Shown here one piece after another: positions 55,301 through 64,000 of a DNA stretch of 64,000 bases. The stretch comes from Blastomussa wellsi (lineage: Eukaryota > Cnidaria > Anthozoa > Scleractinia > Plerogyridae): the NCBI GenBank assembly GCA_947652115.1, contig OX393567.1:24679899-24743898 (forward strand), read 5' to 3'. Under the pieces are notes generated by a model, which saw nothing but the letters and a program-made list of their open reading frames with translations, was not told where the DNA came from and did no database searches. The position numbers and the translations under genes were made by a program. The number at the start of each line of letters is the position of its first letter. Within the stretch, counting starts at the first letter, position 1.

Positions 55301-57474
55301 CAACAGACCTGGCTAATGCTATTTCCCGCCACAAAACGCGGGTTGCCACAGGCACCTCGTTCCCAGGCCTAATGCGTGCATAAGTACGTACGTACGCTGG
55401 CCACCACCAAATTTTCTCGGCTTGATGGGTTTATTAATTTCTATAGGTACGGATGCTCCGCTATCAAGATGTGTAATCTGTAACAGAGCTCGTTTGAGAG
55501 AGGGTGACGCTTCTAGACAAAACCCCTTTTTATTGTTGTTTCTTTTTTTTACATTGAACTCGTGAAAATGCAAAAAAGCGATAGTTTGCGGAAACCATTT
55601 TTAGAAAAAACAAAACAGAAGTTTTCAAACCTGAATATCCAGCGGGAAGGCATTTACATTTATCTACGATACGTTCAGCGAGGCATTCATAATGACATCC
55701 CGAAGTCGTGTAGGATCTGAACGTCTTCAACTGCTTGTCTTTACATTTTGTCTCATAAGGATCCTCCAGGTTTTTGATCTATCGGAGTGAATAAAAAAGG
55801 ATTACAGTAGCATTTGCAATCCAAGAACTTACATCGTGGTTGGCTCATACTTTCATACCAGCTCCAATCCAAAACCTAAATTCAAAATTATCGTATAATC
55901 GCCAATTGTAGTTTCAGACTCACCCTCTGTTGATGTAATGTGATTGCGGCTTGTAAGCCTGGTCCAACGTTGATCCCATCCCAAGGAATGAAAAAGTCCC
56001 CTTGTCGATGAATTATAACACTAAATCCCTCTGACAGTCTTCCAATTGTGTTATCATCAATTTGAGTGTTTAACAAAATATTCAGTCCCCCTCCGGGTCC
56101 TGTGAGTTGAGCCTTTCTGATGGTGTCTGATCCACCAAGCCCCGCGTTAAAAGTATAACACGCACCCCAATCTGTAACGGTGCGCGAAAAACTCTGCACA
56201 CCACATGGTTTATCTATTCTGGCATCAAAGAGACACAGTCCAGATTCCAGCATTTCTTCGATTCCCTGGCTGTACTTTTCGTAAAACGTTACGGTGTCGA
56301 AAAAGATTCCAGAGTTATGCTGAGCGGCAATTAAGCTCAGTTGGTACGGGGTTGTACAGTTTGGAACAATCTTCCCGCCATCGAACAAAAAGAACGGCAA
56401 GCAACAACAGACCATAGCCGCTCCGCAAGGTTTCCCGCCACGAATCGACTTCGTAGCAGAGCAGAAGCTGTCGTTGAGACCGTATTTGACAAAATCGGCA
56501 TCATCGTCCAAGGCATACATCTTTTTCTTACTTACAAGATTTTGTGGGCAAATCGTGATCGCTGGGAATTCAAGGCTACTGACGTATTTTTGGGTGATAA
56601 CAGTGTTTATAGGGCGATTGAAGTATTTTTCTAATAATATGTATACAGTGAATAAAAAGTAAGCAGTTAATGCCAACAAAATCAGCAACCATCCAATGCG
56701 CGCCCATAAAGGTCGCCTCCAGAAGACATAACGGATTCCATGCAGAGAAGTGTTATTGACGAAGCTATTCCACATTTCATTATTTGGTAAAGCTGCCTTA
56801 GTTGCCTCGTCTGTTTCGATAACTCGTTTTGACTTGATCGGTTTTATTGAATCGACCTCAACGTTCTTTTGTGCCACAGGATCTGGAAAGCAAGGGTCCT
56901 CTGCGCCCACGAAACCTGGCAAAGAAAATCCCTCTAGAGTCATTTTGCCTAAAAAAAGAAAAATTACTTTCCAGCTATATGAATATCCTTCAAAATAAAG
57001 ACAAGTTTATAATACAGTGCCGTTCTAGAAAAGAAAAAGGTCTTATAAAGTGATTACCTGATCATTTTTAGAGATTGGTGTGGTAAATATTATCCTTTTG
57101 ACAACTTTCCGATGGATTTCATATTGTAAACAAATATCAATTGGAAGAACTTTGACATACGAGTTGTCAACTAACACATTTTCTTTCGATTCAATATGCT
57201 GCTTTCGATATATCAAAGAATTTATCGAACGCTAACCATTGCCTGCTCCACTTTACAAAACTGGATATTTTTGTTGTTGTTAAAAATTGAGAACATTAAT
57301 CTTAAACTTACCTCAAGTGACAACGGTAAGGCTAGCAGCGCATTCAAAACGGATTAGCACTAGATTGGCATTGTTACTGTACAATCTGTCAACTTTTATA
57401 TAAATAATAATGATCGATCGAACATATATTAACACACGCCATAGTAGCCGCTTACCTGAATTCACTTTGGCCAT
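52351..57474 (-). CDS. DEG/ENaC-family sodium channel subunit (ASIC/HyNaC-like), 7 exons, 532 residues
   Basis: Exons on the minus strand: 57456-57474, 55924-56948, 55631-55778, 53908-53967, 53676-53808, 52933-53024, 52351-52472; 1599 nt in frame, all GT-AG. The product is a plasma-membrane subunit of a trimeric, amiloride-sensitive-type Na+ channel. The N-terminal gating motif His-Gly (SLHGIRYVF) is at about residues 76-77 and TM1 at about 91-111, followed by FPAITICPQN. A Cys-rich extracellular domain holds the family signatures YTTSGCHYECLA, KCKCLP and CDCPVPCNEIRYTTEVHYSKFPD. TM2 has EIGGNMGLFLGCSLMTIFEF, where GCS occupies the G/S-x-S filter site. A 19-nt first exon adds MAKVNSG; Met 56943 is an alternative start. 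The last intron contains a LINE fragment. Confidence 0.92.
52490..52812 (+). mobile_element. 5'-truncated non-LTR retrotransposon (LINE) 3' end
   Basis: The plus-strand frame after 52490 reads RNRAFSSAAPNLWNNLPLHV, then FKSLLKTHLFRLAFDL before a stop at 52634-52636. This is the familiar C-terminal tail of cnidarian LINE reverse-transcriptase ORFs. It is followed by a 3' UTR ending GGGCGCGTTATAAAT and an (ATT)n tail at about 52780-52805. It lies antisense in the last intron (52473-52932) of the DEG/ENaC gene. The 5' end is truncated; the insertion edge is approximate. The clade (CR1/L2-like) is inferred. Confidence 0.72.
54170..54500. repeat. Degenerate repeat with CATACCCTGT / AGGACA motifs
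   Basis: Six or so spaced copies of ATACCCTGTTTAGGACA-like text (e.g. near 54270, 54380, 54400, 54440), within a GC-richer patch in a DEG/ENaC intron. It looks like a decayed dispersed repeat; no ends or duplication could be set. Confidence 0.4.
55186..55280. repeat. Dispersed repeat, copy 2
   Basis: Matches 25787-25900 at about 80% (GATGAGTCCTAGCCTCGGCC, GATATGGTCATGTGATACTG, GGATACCTTGTTTTGATAGC). Located in an intron of the DEG/ENaC gene. Confidence 0.55.
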
Positions 57475-58306
57475 ATTAAGTCTTCCTCACGATTTGCTGC
57501 GTTGGGGAAACAATCTAAAAGTGTACAGACGACTTAAATGCGGTCCATGTATCCTAGGAGTCAATATATAGCACGATTAGTTTGTCCGCGGTAGAAAAAT
57601 GTTAAATTACAAGAGCTCTCATTTCTAATTGTGGAAACATTTGCAAATTAATGCCGTATTTGTGGTTTGTGGTTTTTGTTGCTGCTGCTGCTGTTGCTGC
57701 TGCTGATGATGATGATATGATGATGACATGATGATGATGGTAATGATGATGATGATGATGATGGTAATGATGATGATGATGATGATGATGATTATGAGGA
57801 TGAGGATAAGGAGGAGCATGAAGGATTAGGATGAGGATGATTTGGGTGATGATGACGATGAGGATGACGAGGATGAGGATTAGGATGAGGATGAGAATGA
57901 AGATGATGTCACGCATTTCAAAGGAAGACTTAACTCGTGGCAGACTTCCAAACATTTTGAGTTTGTCGATTTTCTTCGGAAATACATCAAACGTGGAGTA
58001 TCAACAAAGTTCGTGGTTCCGGAGTTGGCCCATGCTCAAATTATGATCTTGGCGAGTTTCTATTTTGATGACGTATATGTATAGGAAAAAAGTTGGCAAC
58101 TTTCGTCCACGTTTACTAGAGTTTCCTTCGGTAAAATAGTTAAAGTTGGATAGGGGGTATGGGTGTTTTGCTTCACATGCGCTAGTTTTTGTAAAATCTT
58201 TAAGTCAGACCAAATTTTATGAGGAGGCAAAAGCAGCAAACTTGCAAATGAGAAAGAAACTACCTTAAAAATACCTGCTTTTCCAGTTTAAAATTCGAAT
58301 CCGGGA
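57475..58306. other. Upstream flank of the DEG/ENaC gene
   Basis: No coding exon. The first 250 bases may include 5' UTR and promoter, but no TATA or initiator was recognised. A GAT-type microsatellite lies at 57700-57905. Confidence 0.4.
57700..57905. repeat. (GAT)n microsatellite
   Basis: About 200 bp of GAT/GATGAG/GATTAG units about 230 bp upstream of the DEG/ENaC start codon. Overlapping ORFs encode only Ile, His or Met-Arg runs and are rejected as genes. Confidence 0.9.
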
Positions 58307-59654
58307 CACATTGTGAAATTTTCGAAAATTTCACTTAAGGAAATTGAAGAACATCGTATTTAAGAACACATAGACACTAAATGTGGGTATTTTTAATTCA
58401 AGAAGCAAAGCGATAATCAGAGATGGTTGTAGCATAATATTTTATCATTGTTTATTGTATTTCACAAGTTTGAACGAGCTGGGATTAAAATCGAATGCGA
58501 ACGCCAAATTTCACAATAGGGAGCTTAAGCAATGACAACGGCGACGGCTAGGACGACGCCTGCTAAAAAATGAATTTATATTTACGCACGAATCTCGCAA
58601 TTGCCTTGATGCATTTGGTGCATCTATCGCTTTCAAACGTAGTTCTTGTAGAAAATATATGGACGGCGTTTATTTTTAAAAAGAAAAACAAAATTTAGCC
58701 CTCGAGGTTCAGGTTCTCCAAAGTACTCAGAAATTGGTCATTTCACGTTGTTGTTTTGCAGAGGACGGCAAAGAAATGTACAAAGAATTATAACGAACGT
58801 GCGGAGCTATTGTACTCCTAATTAAATCTTTTGTTTAGAGACGTTCTCGTTGACGTTGCCGTCGTGGTTTGCTTAAGCTCCCTATTAACGCTTAAGCGCG
58901 CGCCACATCACATATGATTACCCTTTAGAGCCACCTTAAAATGGCACAAATTACAAAGATTGTATTTCGTTGCTACCACGCCATTTCTCATACTTGATAT
59001 TAGCCAACAAACATGTAAAACAATAACATCTAGCTAAGTTAATATTGACATTTGGTGTTCCTGTTTTTACTCATTCGGTAATATCATGTCGGATATTTAT
59101 CGTTCAACACGAAGTGAAATTGTTCATAATAAATTAATTATCATGCTGCTAGGGCTTAAAATATACACATTGTGAAATTTTCGAAAATTTCACCTAAGGA
59201 AATTGAAGAACATCGTATTTAAGAACACATAGACACTAAATGTGGGTATTTTTAATTCAAGAAGCAAAGCGATAATCAGAGATGGTTGTAGCATAATATT
59301 TTATCATTGTTTATTGTATTTCACAAGTTTGAACGAGCTGGGATTAAAATCGAATGCGAACGCCAAATTTCAAAATAACGCTTAAGCGCGCGCCACATCA
59401 CATATGATTACCCTTTAGAGCCACCTTAAAATGGCACAAATTACAAAGATTGTATTTCGTTGCTACCTCGCCATTTCTCATACTTCATATTAGCCAACAA
59501 ATATGTAAAACAATAACATCTAGCTAAGTTAATATTGACATTTGGTGTTCCTGTTTTTACTCATTGGGTAATATCATGTCGGATATTTATCGTTGAACAC
59601 GGAGTGAAATTGTGCATAATAAATTAATTATCATGCTGCTAGGGCTTAAAATAT
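58307..59654. repeat. 490-bp tandem duplication, one copy interrupted by a MITE
   Basis: 58307-59164 and 59165-59654 are near-identical direct repeats, both starting ACACATTGTGAAATTTTCG and ending TCATGCTGCTAGGGCTTAAA. The first copy is longer only because of the MITE at 58519-58882. Both copies contain a perfect 22-bp palindrome near their left end. No gene is present. Confidence 0.93.
58519..58882. mobile_element. MITE, copy 2 (GGGAGCTTAAGCAA inverted ends)
   Basis: Ends GGGAGCTTAAGCAA / TTGCTTAAGCTCCC, 364 bp, matching the copy at 532-895. The flanks read AATA before and TATT after the ends, so TA may be the target duplication. The exact duplication stays ambiguous against the empty site at about 59379-59385. 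Confidence 0.85.
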
Positions 59655-61040
59655 TCGTAGCCTAATCTTTTTTTCCAAAATATATATTTGTGTTGTTAAC
59701 TGGGCTTTGGTTAGTGTCATATTAACGTTCCGTCATTATTTAAGCGCGGATATATGGTTTAAATGAAATCACATACTATACTGTTTTCACGAACGAGCAT
59801 AACGCCCAAACAAACGACACAAACGGTACAAATTCTCCTCGTATGTCAGTGGATGTCGCCTTCGTCTTTATCTGATTTAAGCATAAATTACGTCGACTCG
59901 CTAGCTTTGTTCCACAACCAGATAGGAGTAATAGGACACGCAAAGTGGATCTGCCCAAAATATCATTTAGCGTAATCTTTGTTTTCAACGACGCATAAAA
60001 ATAGGGGACACAAGGTGAATTACAATAAGAATCTCGTTTCGGTACTTACCTTCATGACAGGACAAGCAAATGTTGTCGCATGACAAAAATGTCGGAGCTT
60101 TTGTTTTTGTTCTGCTCTCTTAATAGTCTTGTGTGTTGGATGATGAATCTCTTCCGATAGCTTTACAGATATGAGTTTAATTTGACTTTATAATTTTTAC
60201 GTGATGTAAATACTTCAATAACTGCTTGTGTCGCTTCATTGATTTATTTTATATAATATTTTCCGTTAATTTTAAAAAATATCGGCAAGCACACTAAACA
60301 ACAAAATAATGGTCTAATGTTATTTTTCTTTAATGCCAACTTGACTGTAAAATGATATAGGAACGAAATGCAGTTTCTTGACTGTAAAGAAATTCATCGC
60401 CGGACAGTTAACAGTTATTAAAAATCAGCAAACAGGGCATGAGTTAGTCACTCAATAGCAAATCTTTAAAATCATAAGTAGGGATGCAGAAAAATTTGTC
60501 TTTGAACGATATAAATTTTGTTTAGGAGCTGAATTAGCGTATTGAATATCGAATTGGTCCTTTCAAGAGACTATATTCAGTTCTCAACTGAGGTAGAATT
60601 ATTGACACTTAAACGGACAAACGTACAATATATAGTTTCCACGTAGAAACGATGTCAACAATCGATCTACAAAAATCCCAGGGCGGGCAGCGTGATTTTT
60701 TTTTCATAAATCGCTTTTTCGAATTCTGGATCATGAAATAAGCGCCTCGCAGAAACATATAATTAAATATATCTTTATTCTAATTGATATTCTCATTGCT
60801 AATTGATATTCTCATTGCGAGGGCTGAAATACTCCGCGTCAGTCATTAACCTTGGCGAAAATCGGAAGAAATCTCCGCCCCCCAGTTCATCGTAGCGGAG
60901 TTATGAACACATGGGAGACAAACTTCATTACCAAATTAAAAAGTTAGACTTAATTAGACAAACCCCCCAAAAAAACGCAATCACTGCGGCGGACTTTCCC
61001 TTGGGTCAAATGCAATTTCTGTGACTACGTGCTCAATTAA

Positions 61041-61402
61041 AGGCCATTTCCAGTCCGTACTGCGCAATCTCCGCCTGCAATGTTTATCAAGCCTCACACG
61101 ACGAAATGTAAACAAACCAAAATGAAAATTAGGGGTAAAAACATATCTTTTTCGTCGTTATTAACATCCGATATACTTGCAAAACAATAATGAAGAGTAG
61201 ACGAACCTGGACGATATTCTAAACCGACGTTTCAGCTCATTGCAAACTCCCAAACAACCCGTAATGGCGACCCGTAACAAACGACCCGTAATGGCGGACT
61301 CAAAAACCTCATGTACAGTTACCGAAGTGTAACGTATCAACGAATTCAAAACAGAAATGTAAACAAATCCCGAGGCTGCGCAGTACGGACTGGAAATGGC
61401 CT
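61041..61402. mobile_element. piggyBac-like MITE flanked by TTAA
   Basis: Ends AGGCCATTTCCAGTCCGTAC (continuing TGCGCA) and the perfect reverse complement, 26 bp each, bounded by TTAA at 61037-61040 and 61403-61406. TTAA duplication is the piggyBac signature, so the superfamily is inferred. It is 362 bp with no transposase; internal ATGGCG/CGACCC motifs repeat. Confidence 0.85.
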
Positions 61403-62607
61403 TTAAATTCCTGATAAATAAATAAATAAACTTATGACGCATTTCTCTTTACAAGGGTCGGTGTTGCTTTTAATATTTACCCTAGGGACATAAAGTCTTC
61501 TCTTTACAGATATATTGCATTCCACTAGAGAAATCCATTGCACAATACAACAATGCTACCTACACTTTTTCCAAACCTTATTGGTACTCAATTCAGTTCG
61601 CATTTTCGCGATTGTAAATAAATCGCGAAATTAAAATTAATCCGCGAATAAAAATACTCGCGAAATTTTAACACGTAGAAAATGTAAACCACAGAAAAAA
61701 TTAACACGTAACAACAACAACATATTCAGGATATGTGTGGTAAGTTACGTTTTGTATCTTTTGTTGTGAAATAACGTTAATTTGCACAGCACAGGTTCAA
61801 TTGTTTTCAAACCAATCGTTGTTATCTAAACGCTCCGGATTGTAATACACTATGCATCAGATGACTGACTGACGCATCCTAAATAAACTTTCACATTCAT
61901 TTGAATATCGTGCGATTGTAGTCAGAATATAAAATGAAGCTGAGAACGCTTGAATGGCGAAATTTAATTTGCCTATTCAAATCGCGAAACTAAAACCCCG
62001 CGAAATACTGTCTGGACTCGCCAAAATCGCGAAATTAAGTACCCGGCAGTTACAAATTAAAACAAGCGTCTTAAAATTCAATATTAATGTCTGCGAATGA
62101 TCGCAAATACCCGGGAGGTACTACCCTTAAATTGCGGATAGGCGTGTGCCGCGAAGGTTCTTAAACCCTGGCCCTATTAAGGATAAAGATAACGGCATTT
62201 GACACCCTAAAGGCGCAAACCTGAAGGCTATTCAAAAACGACAACTAAGAAAAATACTGAACGGTTAAACCTTATTTCGTTCCTGTAACGTTAATACTCT
62301 TAACGAACACACCGATTCTTTTTCCTTTCACTTGTTGCCGCTTACGTCCTGCAATTTTAGATGATACAACTTAGATAACCTATCTAAGGATAACATTATG
62401 AAAAATACCAAAAGAGGCAACGATATCCTATTTAAACCCCTATCCCGCGGCACATACCTATATAGCCCATATATGGGAGTAGCCTTCTCGGGCGCAGCGA
62501 GTTCACCATTTACAGGACGTTTATACTACCAACATTACGTTTCTCAGTATGAGAGGAATACACAGATTTTTGTGCACATGATTTTGTGGGAGGCAAAGTG
62601 GCCTATA

Positions 62608-62617
<10 letters not shown>

Positions 62618-62643
<26 letters not shown>

Positions 62644-62696
62644 GAGCGAATAGTCAACGAGGCGCAGCCGCTAAACGAGGGCGAGTAGTCTAATTG
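62618..62696. mobile_element. Short foldback element (CAATTAGACTAC ends)
   Basis: CAATTAGACTACGAGCCCG pairs with CGAGGGCGAGTAGTCTAATTG (imperfect). It resembles a palindromic repeat common in anthozoan DNA. TTAGTAGAAAC and GTTTCTACTAA about 180 bp apart just downstream suggest a second, nested pair. Confidence 0.6.
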
Positions 62697-64000
62697 TTTT
62701 TATTAGTAGAAACTCAGCTAAAGGATTGCATCCCAAAAGCTAACAGTTTATATAGTTTTAAGCCAAATATCAAGAAAAATCTTGCCTTCGAAGAGCAACG
62801 CGCGCGCGATCGTTTTCTATCGGCGAATAGAAACCAGTGGGAGAACCAATCAGATTTAAGTATTTCCAATAGAGCACAGATTAGTTTCTACTAATTAGCA
62901 TTACCAAAGCCTGATACTCAGGCTAATCTTCGGTCCAGTGTGCCACTATGTATCATGAAGAACCAAGCTGTTTGTTCCAGAAAGCAATAAAAATTATAAC
63001 AATTAATCCTTGCATACTTTGAACTGAAAATTATTTGCAAAAAAAGCGGCGAAAATTGATTAACCAGAGAAGCGGAGCTTCAAGGGCTCATGCTAATGCT
63101 ACCTAAGAAAGAACATCAAATTTCTAAGTGGCAACGTTAAATTGTCAACTACAGACCGATAGTTCCGAGACAAAAACACTCTACTGTATCTGACTCGTCC
63201 TCAGTCGTCTCCTATGATAAGAAAGCAAGAAGCGATCATTCTCCGCGGCTGTTATTTTTTCTCAGAAGAGACGACTGGCATGGAGTCAGCTACTGTATTA
63301 ACTAAATTTTCTTCCGCGCGCATATTAAAAAACGAGCATCTTGAATTATTTTAACTTTTAAAAAAATTGAAATTAAAGTGGAACTGTGTAACAAACGAAA
63401 CAAAGCTAGACAAGAAAACCAAAAGGAATACAGGTCTATTTTTTACCGTAGGCCGCTTTTTTAAAAAAACAATTTCACGGACGAGTACAATTTCTTTGGG
63501 CGGGCACTATGGGCTGATAGTGTCTCTCCGCGGATGAACACTATCGCGTCAGGTGATCAGTTTAAACCAATGAGAATCGGAGGAAATTTTGTGGTGAGCT
63601 ATAATTTGTATTATTGCCTTGGCACCTTGGCGTGAATAAATATACTCGCTATCTTGCCTGAACGAAAATTATAGTTCCATCTTCGTTTTGTACACTATGG
63701 AGACGTCAGAACGGTTATTGCAAAATGCATCTTGATGCTAAATAAAATGTTCAGCTCACACTGAAACGTCAGTCAAGGTTTTTCTTTACTCGTTACTCGT
63801 TTTGTGAAGGAAGGTTCGCTAGAACCGTAATGGATGAATAATGAGATTTAGAGTTGAATGAGCTCAGCTGCTTGAATTTTTCTTACTTATGCTGCCCGGC
63901 AGATCACCTACGAAAGTTGCCATTCTCCACTGAATTGTGTCCATATTGGAGCATACTTACCTCTTGTATATACTCAAAGCTGAGTTTTCTTTTTGCTTGC

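Larger units (their letters stand above)
59655..64000. other. Gene-poor right end of the window
   Basis: No convincing exon on either strand. It contains a piggyBac-like MITE (61041-61402) and a short foldback element (62618-62696). ORFs of 60-93 codons here lack conserved features. Confidence 0.5.

Noticed and set aside
57602..57955. 117-codon Ile/His-rich ORF on the minus strand and its shadows
   Set aside because: Artefact of the GAT microsatellite.
1..64000. CRISPR arrays, prokaryotic operons or ribosome binding sites
   Set aside because: The repeats seen are satellites or transposons and the genes have spliceosomal introns; this is eukaryotic DNA.

Overview
The window looks like animal nuclear DNA from a cnidarian, most likely an anthozoan such as a stony coral. 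Genes are split by short AT-rich introns with GT-AG ends, one gene is a T-type calcium channel, several are class A neuropeptide-receptor-like GPCRs, and one is a DEG/ENaC channel. Non-coding DNA is crowded with small inverted-repeat transposons and tRNA-derived SINEs of kinds I associate with coral genomes. The species call is an inference from gene content and repeats; no species-specific marker was seen.

Layout. (1) 1-19.6 kb, plus strand: a voltage-gated T-type (Cav3) calcium channel alpha-1 gene. I could place 25 coding exons from domain I S1 to the stop codon at 19532; the N-terminal exon(s) lie left of the window. The first intron in view ends as a U12-type AT-AC intron and carries a MITE and a SINE whose 3' part has expanded into a 46-bp minisatellite. 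The intron before domain IV carries a 1.2-kb GTCA satellite. (2) 21.9-23.0 kb, plus: a single-exon ORF of 364 residues with no recognised family. (3) 25-50 kb: five rhodopsin-family GPCRs. A and B are a head-to-tail pair on the minus strand with identical three-exon structure. C (minus), D (plus) and E (minus) are intronless. They share a TM3 Cys-x-x-x-T-G-G/A pattern and an ECL2 Cys-x-x-x-Trp pattern, so they look like a local expansion of one receptor lineage. (4) 52.3-57.5 kb, minus: a seven-exon DEG/ENaC sodium channel subunit of 532 residues, with a 19-nt first coding exon. (5) 57.5-64 kb: no gene recognised; repeats, including a 490-bp tandem duplication with a MITE in only one copy.

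The named genes are all membrane signalling proteins (voltage-gated Ca2+ entry, GPCRs, a ligand- or acid-gated-type Na+ channel). They need not act together; no operon-like logic applies here. Transposable elements supported by terminal inverted repeats and target-site duplications include a Harbinger-like element with TAA duplications, a hAT-like MITE with an 8-bp duplication and a piggyBac-like MITE flanked by TTAA. Exon boundaries were set by hand from splice sites, reading phase and remembered family alignments; no search or RNA data was available.
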